A DNA stretch of 64,000 nt, from assembly GCF_900021165.1 (NCBI RefSeq), contig NZ_FCOQ01000012.1, positions 333,147 through 397,146 on the forward strand, given 5' to 3'. Below the pieces are notes generated by a model. It had not been told where the DNA came from, did no database searches, and saw only the letters and a program-made list of their open reading frames with translations. This DNA is from Paenibacillus phocaeensis (lineage in GTDB: Bacteria > Bacillota > Bacilli > Paenibacillales > Paenibacillaceae). Position 1 is the first letter of the stretch. Each line of letters starts with the position of its first letter. Made by a program: the position numbers and the translations under genes. This document shows, piece after piece, positions 1-8,189 of the stretch.

Positions 1-1691
1 AGCTCGAACCGGCGATACACGTTGCGGATGCCGATGCTGTTCCCGGACGTATTCTCGCTTCGTACGGTGAGCAGCATTTCCCGCAGCTGTTCCGGTTCGA
101 TCCCCTTGCCGTTATCCGAAATGACGATGCTTAGCCGGCCGTCCTCCACACGGGCTTTCACGGTGACGAGCCCTGTGCCTTGAACCGCTTGGATTCCGTG
201 CTTGCAGGCGTTCTCGACCAGCGGCTGGATGCTCATCTTCGGAATTTTATAGTGCAGCGCCGCCTCCTCGAGATCGAAGACATATTCGAATTTGTCCCGG
301 AAGCGGAATTTTTCGATTTTCAAATACATGTCAATAAACCGAATTTCCTCCTCCAACGTGACCAGGTCCTCCTTCCAGCGCAGCAGCCGGCGCAGCAGCC
401 CGGACAGGTTCTTAATGATGCCCGTCACATCGGAGTAATGATTTTTCGTACAGACGACCAGAATGGCGTTCAGCGTATTGAACAGAAAATGCGGATTCAT
501 CTGACTCTGCAGGAAATTCAGCTCCGCCCGCACCCGCTCGGCTTCAAGACTCTTCTGCTGGATTTCCAGCTTATACACGTTATTGATTAAGGCGTTGATT
601 CGAGCGGTCATCATGTTGAAGTTGCGGATCAAGCCGCCGACTTCATCGCGGCCTTCATCGATGTTGATCAGATCGAACTTCTCGTTGGTGACTTTCTGCA
701 TGTGGCGGGATAACCGCTTCACCCGGGTGTGGTATGATCTCAGCATCACGTAGATAAAAAGCGACGTGAACAAGGTGATCGCGGCCGCCAACACTCCGAC
801 GAACAGCCGCATATCGTACATGGCTTTAGACACCCGCGTTCCCTGAGGAATGCCGATCAGCCGCCAACCTTTCACATATCTCGCATTGCCGATCGCTATG
901 GACTCTACGCCCTTCTCCCGATCCTCGGCCGACAGGGCGAACTTGGGATAATCCCCGCTCGCGGCCTGCCGGTACCCGCTGTCCGCCGACACGATAATTT
1001 CGTCGTTCCCATTGACCAAATATAAGTCCAGGTAGTCTTGTTCCCGTACGATAACGTCGTAGATTTTACTAAGGTCGATATCAATCCGCAGCAGCTTGTC
1101 GAATGTATTGTAGGTATCGTAGTAATCCATCTTCTCGATCACGCTGAAATAAGGCCCAAGGTTGGCTTGATTATTCACTTGAGTGGCGCGGTACGCTGCG
1201 ACGACTACGGGATCGGACGAACTTCTCCAGATCTTATACCATTCGCTGTTCCTCACCTCGTCGTCGATCAAATGATAATTGCCCCCGGGGATAATCGTCG
1301 GGTTGGCCGTGTAAATCCCGATTCGCAGAATCTGATTGTTCACCGGAATGTAGCTGGTCACCCGGTTGCGAAGCTGTTCATCGAAGGTCTCGTAGAAATC
1401 GAGCGGGTCGGAGTAAGTCTGATCCATCTTCTCGTACAGCGTCTTATCCGTGTTCAGCGCATGACTGATCGCCACTCCGCCATCGATGAAGTCGTGAATA
1501 TCCTTCCGGGCACGCTCCATGGAAATCTCCAGGTTCTGCTCCTCGCGTTCTTTGATGAATTCGCTCATCCGCCCCATAAACATCAGGTTAAGGACCAGAA
1601 TCGGCAGCAGCACGCCGATCAGGTAGATCAGCAAAAATTTTGTGTTCAGCGGAATATCGTTGATTTTCCCCCGGAATCTCCATCCTCTCAT
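1..1691 (-). CDS. YesM-type sensor histidine kinase (3' end cut by window edge)
   Basis: Membrane histidine kinase expected to sense an extracellular signal (in this family often a carbohydrate) and phosphorylate the YesN-like regulator encoded just upstream. The start at 1691 (ATG AGA GGA TGG) follows a GGTGG-type RBS. About 563 codons are present. A first membrane segment lies at residues ~18-40 (LLIYLIGVLLPILVLNLMF), then an extracellular Cache-like sensor region of ~240 residues, a second membrane segment (FVGVLAAAITLFTSLFIYV), a HAMP linker, and the His_kinase motif QSQMNPHFLFNTLNA with the phospho-acceptor His. The HATPase domain follows (N box LVENACKHG, then DNGKGI), and the window ends inside it. 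It lies 11 bp after the regulator stop on the same strand, so the two are one operon with the regulator first. The sensed ligand cannot be told. Confidence 0.93.
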   Translation of the reverse strand, partial: MRGWRFRGKINDIPLNTKFLLIYLIGVLLPILVLNLMFMGRMSEFIKEREEQNLEISMERARKDIHDFIDGGVAISHALNTDKTLYEKMDQTYSDPLDFYETFDEQLRNRVTSYIPVNNQILRIGIYTANPTIIPGGNYHLIDDEVRNSEWYKIWRSSSDPVVVAAYRATQVNNQANLGPYFSVIEKMDYYDTYNTFDKLLRIDIDLSKIYDVIVREQDYLDLYLVNGNDEIIVSADSGYRQAASGDYPKFALSAEDREKGVESIAIGNARYVKGWRLIGIPQGTRVSKAMYDMRLFVGVLAAAITLFTSLFIYVMLRSYHTRVKRLSRHMQKVTNEKFDLINIDEGRDEVGGLIRNFNMMTARINALINNVYKLEIQQKSLEAERVRAELNFLQSQMNPHFLFNTLNAILVVCTKNHYSDVTGIIKNLSGLLRRLLRWKEDLVTLEEEIRFIDMYLKIEKFRFRDKFEYVFDLEEAALHYKIPKMSIQPLVENACKHGIQAVQGTGLVTVKARVEDGRLSIVISDNGKGIEPEQLREMLLTVRSENTSGNSIGIRNVYRRFE

Positions 1692-1702
1692 GCTTGCACC
1701 AC

Positions 1703-3286
1703 CTATGGCATATTCAGCCGGCTTCCGCCCCGGCTCTCTTCCTTGGCAACTTCGTTGATGAACTCGGATTTGTAGGCCGAAGGCAACCTCCCGGTCGACT
1801 GTTTGAACTTGCTAATAAAATAATCCGTATTCGGATACCCCACCTGCAGCGCGATATCGGAGATTTTCATCGAGGTGCGCTTCAGCAGACGTTTGGCCTC
1901 CTCTATGCGCTTCTCGTTCAAATACTCGTTGAAGGCTTTGCCCGTTTCTTTCTTGAAGACCTGTCCTAAATAGGTCGGATTCATGTGGAACTTCTTGGCG
2001 AGGGTTTGCAGCTTCAGCTTGCTGCGGAATTCCTCATCAACGTACTGAATGACCTGGAAGATTGTGTTAGTTTCGTTCTGCCGACGCAATCCGGCCAGCA
2101 GCAGCGCGGCCTCCCGGCACAGCTTGTGGAGATAACGCTTTAGCGCCGGGTAATCGGCTAAACCTCCCGGATTCCCTTCGTTTGCCTGCAGGCGAACCAT
2201 AAAGGCGTCGGCATCACCGCCCGCTTTCTTGATCTTGCGGCATAACATCAGCTCCATATTGGCAGCCAACGCCCGAATGGATTCTACGCCGGCCTGGCTG
2301 CTTGCGAGGGAGCTGAAGACCTCTTCCACCGCCGTACCCGCAACTCCGGGATCCCCTGCAAGTACGGCGCCCAGCAGCAGTTCCACCTTGCCCTTCAGCA
2401 CATCCTCCGCACTCTGGGGCTGCGGGTGAAGACACGGCAAGAAGAAGCCGGTTCTCCCTTGCTCGCGCTTCGCCTTCACGGTTTCCAGCGTTTGCAGGTA
2501 CAGTTCCCGAATGGAGCGAATGCCCTTCCCGGCGCTGCTAAGGGATATAACCACCGGCGGCTCGAGATCCGCCAGCCCGCTGCAAATCGCGAGTCCGATC
2601 TCTTCCAGCCGCGGCTGCGGCAATTCGTCCGTCCGAATGAGGATCCCGACCCGGCCCAAGCCAGCCAGGAACGAACGATCCGTCACCATCGCTTTCGCAA
2701 AAAAACGAAGCACCCGCTGCTTTAAATCCGGCGGATAAGGACCGGCGTCGATCAGCATACATCGCAGCTCCGGCTCGCCTTCGAGCTGAAGGGCGGCTGC
2801 GGCCTCCTGTTCCAACTGGGATCCTTCTTCTCCCTGGATCAATCGATTCAGAATGTTATTCTTAAACAACGAATGCTTGTGCGACGAGGAACGCTCCATT
2901 TCCCGTTCCTCGGCAATCGCTTGGCCGAGACGGTCCAGAATCGCCCCGAATTCGTCTTCATCAATCGGCTTCAGCAAATACTCGGCAACCCGCTGCCGCA
3001 TCGCGGTAAGCGCGTAGTTGAAATCATCGTATCCGCTCAAAATCACAAACTTGGGCGGCTTCCCGAACAGCCGTTTGCTCCGTTCAATCAGCTCCAAACC
3101 GCTGATGACCGGCATGTGAATATCCGTCACGACCAGATCCGGCCGAAGCTCCTGCATTTTCGCCAACGCTTCAGGTCCGTCCAGCGCTTCGCCGCAGACT
3201 TGAAAGCCGTGCTTTTCCCAATCCACCATCGTGCGCAGCCCTTCCAGCACCCAAGGTTCGTCATCCACCAGAAGCACTTGCAGCAT
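1703..3286 (-). CDS. YesN-type response regulator, AraC-family output
   Basis: Cytosolic response regulator, 527 aa. Residues 1-120 form a receiver domain with the acceptor Asp in DLVVTDIHMP and the Lys in LLKPIDEDEF. A middle region (~130-410) is of the poorly conserved kind usual for YesN proteins. The last ~100 residues are an AraC double helix-turn-helix (LKLQTLAKKFHMNPTYLGQVFKK, then KISDIALQVGYPNTDYFISKFK). It precedes the YesM-like kinase in the same operon. In this family such pairs usually control a nearby ABC sugar importer; none is visible here, so the target probably lies beyond position 1. About 235 bp of intergenic DNA precede it, enough for a promoter. Confidence 0.93.
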   Translation of the reverse strand: MLQVLLVDDEPWVLEGLRTMVDWEKHGFQVCGEALDGPEALAKMQELRPDLVVTDIHMPVISGLELIERSKRLFGKPPKFVILSGYDDFNYALTAMRQRVAEYLLKPIDEDEFGAILDRLGQAIAEEREMERSSSHKHSLFKNNILNRLIQGEEGSQLEQEAAAALQLEGEPELRCMLIDAGPYPPDLKQRVLRFFAKAMVTDRSFLAGLGRVGILIRTDELPQPRLEEIGLAICSGLADLEPPVVISLSSAGKGIRSIRELYLQTLETVKAKREQGRTGFFLPCLHPQPQSAEDVLKGKVELLLGAVLAGDPGVAGTAVEEVFSSLASSQAGVESIRALAANMELMLCRKIKKAGGDADAFMVRLQANEGNPGGLADYPALKRYLHKLCREAALLLAGLRRQNETNTIFQVIQYVDEEFRSKLKLQTLAKKFHMNPTYLGQVFKKETGKAFNEYLNEKRIEEAKRLLKRTSMKISDIALQVGYPNTDYFISKFKQSTGRLPSAYKSEFINEVAKEESRGGSRLNMP

Positions 3287-3413
3287 GAGCGCAATCCCTC
3301 CCCTTTATGCGAATCCTGTATCTATAAAGATGCCGAAACCCACCATGTAAGCGTAGTCATTTTTATGCTAGCACAATTTATCCTTTCGTGGTAACTTAAT
3401 TTACTCAACAAAC

Positions 3414-3450
3414 AAAGGCAGTCCAGAGCGTTAAGCTCTGAACTGCCTTT
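3414..3450 (-). terminator. Intrinsic terminator after the mhq operon
   Basis: A stem AAAGGCAGT(c)CAGAGC / GCTCTG(a)ACTGCCTTT with a 5-base loop lies 72 bp beyond the stop of the flavin reductase gene. On the minus strand it is followed by a T-rich tail (TTTGTTTGTT), so it most likely ends the operon that comes from 6.85 kb. Confidence 0.8.
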
Positions 3451-3521
3451 GCGTCCCCCGTCAAGGGTGTTCTTGATCCTCCTCTATTGCTGCCTGCCCG
3501 CAAATCCGTGAACTCCAAGGC

Positions 3522-4133
3522 TTATCTGGGGCGCTCCAATTCGAAGATCTCCCCCAGCCGGGCATAGCTGTTCCCTGCCAGACGGCTGATCGGCTGCCAT
3601 CCGCGGGGATCGATCCGCCCGAATTCGTAGATCGCCTCGTCGATGTGAAACCGAACCACCCGGCCGATCAACAGATCGACCGCCGGGTTCTGCCCCGATC
3701 CGCCTAAAGGGAGGGAATGTTCCAGCAGGCACTCCATCCGAATTTTGGCCTCGGCGATCCCCGGGACCGCAATCGCTTCGCTGGCGACAGGCGTGAGTCC
3801 CGCCGCCTGTACCTCGCTCTCCTCCGGAGGGAGCGGCGCCGCCGTCACGTTCAATTCACGGACGTACCCCTCATCGGCGATATGGACAACAAAGGCACCT
3901 GCTGCCGCCGCGTTCCGGGCCGTATCCTTCGGCACTCCGGATTTCCGCTGCACCGCAATCGACACCATCGGCGGATCGGCGGTCACAATGTTGAAGTAAC
4001 TGAACGGTGCCGCATTCAGCACGCCTTCCGGCGACAGTGTCGTCACCAACGCGATGGGCCGAGGAATGATGCTGCCGATCAGCAGCTTATAATTGTCCCT
4101 TTCGGTTTGGTGCTCCGGATGAATCGAGATCAT
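3522..4133 (-). CDS. Flavin reductase-like (FMN-binding split-barrel) protein
   Basis: 203-aa cytosolic protein of the flavin reductase / DIM6-NTAB family. The N-terminal pattern IGSIIPRPIALVTTLSPEGVLNAAPFSYFNIVTADPPMV is typical of the FMN-binding split barrel, and the C-terminal half has the usual LIGRVVRFHID strand. The family reduces or binds flavin and often supports oxygenases or nitroreductases. It is the last gene of the apparent mhq-like operon, 24 bp downstream of mhqD, and is followed by a terminator at 3414-3450. A role in reducing quinones or in supplying reduced flavin during electrophile stress is an inference from position; this gene is not part of the classical B. subtilis MhqR operons. 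Confidence 0.85.
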   Translation of the reverse strand: MISIHPEHQTERDNYKLLIGSIIPRPIALVTTLSPEGVLNAAPFSYFNIVTADPPMVSIAVQRKSGVPKDTARNAAAAGAFVVHIADEGYVRELNVTAAPLPPEESEVQAAGLTPVASEAIAVPGIAEAKIRMECLLEHSLPLGGSGQNPAVDLLIGRVVRFHIDEAIYEFGRIDPRGWQPISRLAGNSYARLGEIFELERPR

Positions 4134-4157
4134 GGCGTTGAACCTCCCTCGTCTGCT

Positions 4158-4781
4158 TTAATGCTCCAGCAGATGGTCGCGAAACCACGCTGCCGCGGCC
4201 TGCACTTCGGTTTCGGTCAATTGATGACCATAGGGCTCCCAATGCACATGTACCTGTGCTCCGGCGCCTGCGAGCAGCCCCTCCAGCTCCTCGGTTTCTT
4301 CCGGCTTGCACATCGCGTCATTCCGGCCCGCTCCGATAAAGACGGGAATTCCCGTCAGCTCCGGCAGCGTGACACCGCGCCGCGGCACCATCGGGTGGTG
4401 CAGGATCGCTCCGCTCAGCGCGCCGGCATGGTGGAACAGCAGGCTTGCCGCGATGTTCGCTCCATTGGAGTAACCCACCGCGACGACGCGCCCCCGGTCG
4501 AAGCTGTATTGGGCGGACGCTTCATCCAGGAAATCGCGGAGCTCCTTCGTGCGCAGCACCAGGTCTTCTTCATCGAACACCCCCATGGCCAACCGCCGGA
4601 AGAAGCGCGGCATTCCGTTCTCCAGCACGTTGCCCCGAACGCTTAAGACGGCCGAATTCGGGGAGATCCTCTCGGCGAGCGGCAGCAAATCCTGTTCTGT
4701 GCCGCCGGTGCCGTGGAGCAGAAGCAGCGTTGGAGCCGCTGCTTCGCCGCTTGTCAAACCCGGCTTGAAGATATGCTTCAT
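4158..4781 (-). CDS. mhqD: MhqD-like alpha/beta hydrolase (carboxylesterase/phospholipase family)
   Basis: 207-aa cytosolic serine hydrolase. It shows LLLHGTGGTEQDL (oxyanion loop), the nucleophile elbow VGYSNGAN, an acidic residue near GAGRNDAMCKPEET and the final His in PYGHQLTETEV, so the triad Ser-Asp-His is intact. Length and motifs match B. subtilis MhqD/YodD, a member of the MhqR regulon. The start codon overlaps the stop of mhqO by 4 bp (4778-4781), which implies coupled translation. The family partner MhqO cleaves hydroquinone rings, so the hydrolase may process the ring-cleavage product; the exact substrate is not established. Confidence 0.87.
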   Translation of the reverse strand: MKHIFKPGLTSGEAAAPTLLLLHGTGGTEQDLLPLAERISPNSAVLSVRGNVLENGMPRFFRRLAMGVFDEEDLVLRTKELRDFLDEASAQYSFDRGRVVAVGYSNGANIAASLLFHHAGALSGAILHHPMVPRRGVTLPELTGIPVFIGAGRNDAMCKPEETEELEGLLAGAGAQVHVHWEPYGHQLTETEVQAAAAWFRDHLLEH

Positions 4782-5731
4782 CCCTCCAGATCCTCCTTCA
4801 GCACCCGGACCTCAAACGGGGTCAGGTTTTGTTCGATCGCTTCGCGGTGCGGCTCATACCAGGCCGGAAGCATCAGCTTCTCGCCCAAGTGCTCCGGCGA
4901 CTCGTCATTGGCGAACCCCGGCGGATTCGTGGCAATCTCGAACAGGATGCCGCCCTCTTCCCGGAAGTAGACCGCGTGGAAATACTGCCGGTCGACGATT
5001 TGCGTCGGGTGGTAACCGTGTTCAGCCACCCGGGTTCTCCATTCCTCATGTTCCGCGAAATCCCGAGCTCTCCAGGCGATGTGATGCACCGTCCCCGCCC
5101 CGCCTGCGCCGTATTCCATCGGTTTGACGTTCACGTCGATCACGTCCCCGAGCTCTCCCTCGGCTTTGAAGCGGGCGTATTCGCCGTTCTCGCCGAGCTT
5201 CTGCAAGCCCATGACGGTTTCGAGCAATGCGGCGGTTTTCTCCGGGGCCACGCTGTAGAGAACAGCGCCGCCGAAGCCTTTGATCGCCTTATCGGCCGGA
5301 ACGCCGCCAAACGACCAGGCGCTTTGCGGGCCGGCCTCGCGTTCCACCAGCTCGAGCTGCAGTCCGTCCTTGTCGCGGAAATGCAGGTACGCTTCGCCGA
5401 ACCGGCTCGCCTCCGTGGTGGAGATGCCGAATCGATGCAGGCGCTCCCGCCAGAAGCCCAGGGCGCCGACCGGAACGGCGAAGGTGGTAATTCCCACCTG
5501 CCCCGCGCCAACCCGGCCGCGGCGTGCCCCCGGTGTCGGGAAGAAGGTGATGATCGTGCCCGGATTCCCGTCTTCGTCGCCGAAGTACAGATGATAAACT
5601 TCCGGGGCATCGAAGTTGATGGTCTTTTTGACCAACCGGAGGCCAAGCACCCCGGCATAGAAGTCGACGTTAGCCTGCGGATCCGTAGCAAATGCGGTGA
5701 TATGATGAATTCCTGAAGTTGGATGTACCAT
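4778..5731 (-). CDS. mhqO: MhqO-like ring-cleaving dioxygenase
   Basis: 317-aa two-domain glyoxalase/bleomycin-resistance fold enzyme. The first domain starts GIHHITAFATDPQANVDFYAGVLGLRLVKKTINFD and holds HLYFGDEDGNPGTIITFFP. The second has TVHHIAWRARDFAEHEEW and ends in GGILFEIATNPPGFA. The conserved His and Glu residues of a mononuclear metal site are present. This pattern is that of Bacillus MhqO/MhqE, which are predicted to open methylhydroquinone or catechol rings. The gene lies between a nitroreductase (upstream) and MhqD (4-bp overlap). A clear AGGAGG site precedes the ATG at 5731. Confidence 0.92.
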   Translation of the reverse strand: MVHPTSGIHHITAFATDPQANVDFYAGVLGLRLVKKTINFDAPEVYHLYFGDEDGNPGTIITFFPTPGARRGRVGAGQVGITTFAVPVGALGFWRERLHRFGISTTEASRFGEAYLHFRDKDGLQLELVEREAGPQSAWSFGGVPADKAIKGFGGAVLYSVAPEKTAALLETVMGLQKLGENGEYARFKAEGELGDVIDVNVKPMEYGAGGAGTVHHIAWRARDFAEHEEWRTRVAEHGYHPTQIVDRQYFHAVYFREEGGILFEIATNPPGFANDESPEHLGEKLMLPAWYEPHREAIEQNLTPFEVRVLKEDLEG

Positions 5732-5763
5732 GTATAGCTCCTCCTTATGATTTGGGGATAAAC

Positions 5764-6402
5764 TCAGAAACGGTTGTAGCTGACGAACTCGCCGACGGGC
5801 TTGCGGTAGCCGCGCGGACGGAAGCTTGACGTGTCCTCCTTGCCGATCGCAATCAGCATCACCGGCTCGTAGTTATCCGGGACGTTCAGCAGCCGGCGCA
5901 TGGCCTCCGGATCGAACCCGATCATCGGGCAGGTGTCCCAGCCGCGGTCCTTCGCGATAAGCATCATCTGCATGGCAGAGAGACTGGCGCTGCGTATCGC
6001 CTCCTCCCGCATGAACGCCTCCCCCCGGCTCTCATAGAAACCGAGGGTGTCGGACACAAGCTGGTCGTATTCCTGCTTGCTAAGCACACCTAGGTTCAGC
6101 AGCCCTTCGTTCATCGCCCCGGCATCCTTATGGGCATCCCGTTTCCCCAGCACGAGGATCACGGCCGAAGCAGTGCGAACTTTGTATTGCTTGGATGCGG
6201 CTTCGTATACTTGCTCCTTCACTTCGGGGTCCTTGACCACCACATAGTGGGTATGCTGCAAGTTAAACGCGGAAGGCGCAAATTTCGTAAGATTGAAGAT
6301 TTCCTCCAGTTCCTTGTCTTGGATTTCCACACCGGGAATAAATTTATTCGCCGAACGGCGCGATTTAACGATCGCAGTAAAATCATGTTCATTCGAGTTC
6401 AT
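5764..6402 (-). CDS. mhqN: MhqN-like nitroreductase family protein
   Basis: 212-aa FMN-dependent nitroreductase-fold protein. FTAIVKSRRSANKF near the start and LTKFAPSAFNLQHTHYVVVKD form the FMN phosphate and isoalloxazine contacts; WDTCPMIGFDPEAMR and the IAIGKED strand complete the fold. The frame is open to 6444, but the ATG at 6402 has a GGGAGG site 8 bp upstream and gives the family's normal N terminus, so it was chosen. It probably reduces quinones or nitroaromatics with NAD(P)H. It sits ~50 bp after mhqP and ~32 bp before mhqO, as in B. subtilis mhqNOP although the order is different. Confidence 0.88.
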   Translation of the reverse strand: MNSNEHDFTAIVKSRRSANKFIPGVEIQDKELEEIFNLTKFAPSAFNLQHTHYVVVKDPEVKEQVYEAASKQYKVRTASAVILVLGKRDAHKDAGAMNEGLLNLGVLSKQEYDQLVSDTLGFYESRGEAFMREEAIRSASLSAMQMMLIAKDRGWDTCPMIGFDPEAMRRLLNVPDNYEPVMLIAIGKEDTSSFRPRGYRKPVGEFVSYNRF

Positions 6403-6452
6403 AGTTAGGGGTTCCTCCCAAATTAGAAATTTCGTTCTCTTCAAAGCGGAGA

Positions 6453-6851
6453 TTACAGCACGGCGTCGAGAGAATAAGCTCCCGCACCGGACAAGATCAA
6501 TCCAACCGCGACGGCGATCAGCAGCAGGTTGTATTCATAACCGCCCGCAGTGGACCAGAACCCGTTCTTAGCGTGAACGGAAGCGATCGCCACGATCATC
6601 GTCAGGATCAATAACGCCGCTCCAACCGGGGTAAACAGCCCCGCCGCCACCAGCAATCCGCCGCCAAATTCGGCAAGCCCCGCCAATACGGCCATCGCCA
6701 CCCCCGGCTTAATACCGAGCGACTCAAGCCATCCCCCGGTTCCTTTAGGGCCGTAGCCGCCAAACCAGCCGAACAGCTTCTGCGCGCCATGCGCCATCAT
6801 CGTGATTCCCAACACCAAACGGATGATTAATAAGGCCAATGCCAATGTCAT
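6453..6851 (-). CDS. mhqP: MhqP-like DoxX family membrane protein
   Basis: 132-aa integral membrane protein with four predicted helices and the DoxX family pattern LIIRLVLGITMMAHGAQKLFGWFGG near the N terminus, followed by GLAEFGGGLLVAAGLFTPVGA. DoxX proteins associate with quinone-linked redox reactions; B. subtilis MhqP belongs to the MhqR regulon. This is the first gene of the operon. It has an AAGGAG site before ATG 6851, and an MhqR-type operator lies 76 bp upstream (6928-6945). Its position next to a nitroreductase and a ring-cleaving dioxygenase supports a role in quinone/electrophile resistance. Confidence 0.88.
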   Translation of the reverse strand: MTLALALLIIRLVLGITMMAHGAQKLFGWFGGYGPKGTGGWLESLGIKPGVAMAVLAGLAEFGGGLLVAAGLFTPVGAALLILTMIVAIASVHAKNGFWSTAGGYEYNLLLIAVAVGLILSGAGAYSLDAVL

Positions 6852-6927
6852 AAGGAGGTCTCCTTTTATTTAAAATATGTTAGGAGGTACGCTCAAGGCG
6901 AACCTGTGATTTTTTCTAAATATAAAG

Positions 6928-6945
6928 TATCTCTATATTAAGATA
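6928..6945. promoter_or_regulatory. MhqR operator upstream of mhqP
   Basis: The 18-bp site TATCTCTATATTAAGATA fits the spacing and arms (TATCT-N8-AGATA) of the B. subtilis MhqR operator as recalled. It lies upstream of mhqP, the first gene of the operon, where a repressor could block transcription. Confidence 0.75.
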
Positions 6946-7048
6946 TTAGGGCTGAAAAGACGTCCGCTGACGTCCTTCCCGCCGCCGATCGAAGTTTCAT
7001 TAGGATCTTCCAGCCAAACGCTTCCTTCTTCCCCCTGAAACCTTGCTT

Positions 7049-7495
7049 CTACTTGAAGCCTTCCTGCGCCGATTTCCCCAGCTTCTTCAGCAGCATGGCA
7101 GCGATCTCCTTCTCTTCCGGCGACAGTCCGCTGACCGCCTCCTCGATGAGACGGGTATGCTCCGGGAACACCTCTTCAATGAACTTGCGCCCTTGCTCGG
7201 TAATTTCCGCGTAGACCAACCGCCGATCCTCTTGGCAATCCTGACGGGTTACATACCCTTTCTTCTCCAGCTTATCCACGACATACGTAATGTTGCCGCT
7301 GCTCATCAGCACCTTGCTGCCAATTTGCTGAATCGGCTGTCTGCCCTTATGATAGAGCAGGTCCAGCACACCGAATTCGGTCCGGGTTAATCCGTGCTGC
7401 CGGATGCCCCTGTCGCTGTGCGCATGCACCCACTCACTGGCTCGGGACAATACGACAAACAGGTGTAACGCGTCATTCTTCGCTCGTTCCGTCAT
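7049..7495 (-). CDS. mhqR: MhqR-like MarR family repressor
   Basis: 148-aa winged-helix repressor of the MarR family. The DNA-binding core is GLTRTEFGVLDLLYHKGRQPIQQIGSKVLMSSGNITYVVDKLEKKGYVTR with the wing CQEDRRLVYAEITEQGR. B. subtilis MhqR represses the mhq genes and is released by quinones. The only Cys visible is in the wing (QDCQED). The start at 7495 follows GGGAGGTGA. It lies directly upstream of the mhq operon on the same strand (197 bp apart), and each unit has its own matching operator, so autoregulation is likely. Confidence 0.9.
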   Translation of the reverse strand: MTERAKNDALHLFVVLSRASEWVHAHSDRGIRQHGLTRTEFGVLDLLYHKGRQPIQQIGSKVLMSSGNITYVVDKLEKKGYVTRQDCQEDRRLVYAEITEQGRKFIEEVFPEHTRLIEEAVSGLSPEEKEIAAMLLKKLGKSAQEGFK

Positions 7496-7574
7496 GTGGA
7501 CTTCACCTCCCTGTCTTCTCTAAATGTATCGTGTAGGGTAACCCCAACGGGACTTCGTAATTCTCAATTTGTTT

Positions 7575-7592
7575 TATCTTGATTTTAAGATA
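7575..7592. promoter_or_regulatory. Second MhqR-type operator, upstream of mhqR
   Basis: TATCTTGATTTTAAGATA shows the same TATCT-N8-AGATA form as the site at 6928. An extra half site AGATA lies at 7603-7607. It is 79 bp upstream of the mhqR start, a distance close to that of the first site (76 bp) from mhqP, which points to autoregulation. Confidence 0.7.
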
Positions 7593-7717
7593 TATGATAT
7601 CGAGATAAATGTCAACCCCGTCTCTGCAAAAAATAACGGCCCCCGGGGAAAAATAACCGGGAGACCGTTCGTTTGAGGTTTTGAGAACGTTCGTTTTCGC
7701 TTCACCCTCGCGCGAAG

Positions 7718-8134
7718 CTATTTCCTGCCCCGCGCCGACGCGCTGGTTCGCACGTTCGCGAGCACGTTAACCGCAAAGACAACCACGCTGATGACGACAA
7801 GCGTGCCGCCGATCGCCACCAAGGGCTCCAGCTGTTCGGAGCCGTTCAGCACCAGCGCTAAACTGATCATCATGACCGGCAATCCGATGGAATACGTCCA
7901 GAACTGGATTTTGCTGAGCAGGCTCTCCCCTGCCCCGGGAAACAACACATAAATCACGCCGGCCAGTGCAAACGAAGCCCAGCCGAGCAAATTCACATGG
8001 GTGTGGACGCCCGCTAATGTATAATCATGTTGCATGGACATGTACATGCCTAGCAATACCCCGATAACAAAATAAACAACCGAAACCTTAAGATAGGTGA
8101 TCCCCAAACCGATCGCTCCCCCCATTGTGAACAA
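7718..8134 (-). CDS. Small haem-copper-oxidase-like membrane protein
   Basis: 138-aa (or 135-aa) integral membrane protein with about four helices. The segment LAGVHTHVNLLGWASFALAGVIYVLFPGAGESLLSKIQFW resembles the part of haem-copper oxidase / NO reductase subunit I (NorB, CcoN) that holds a haem-ligand His. Full subunit I has 12 or more helices, so this is a stand-alone fragment-like member, a type known from Firmicutes and often named cytochrome c oxidase-like. The frame opens at TTG 8134, four bases after AAGGA; the ATG three codons later is an alternative start. No oxidase partners are nearby. Its function is unknown; it may bind haem. Confidence 0.7.
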   Translation of the reverse strand: MFTMGGAIGLGITYLKVSVVYFVIGVLLGMYMSMQHDYTLAGVHTHVNLLGWASFALAGVIYVLFPGAGESLLSKIQFWTYSIGLPVMMISLALVLNGSEQLEPLVAIGGTLVVISVVVFAVNVLANVRTSASARGRK

Positions 8135-8189
8135 GTTATCCTTACATGTTCAAAATATGTCACAATGATGGGGAATATTCGAGGTGCTT

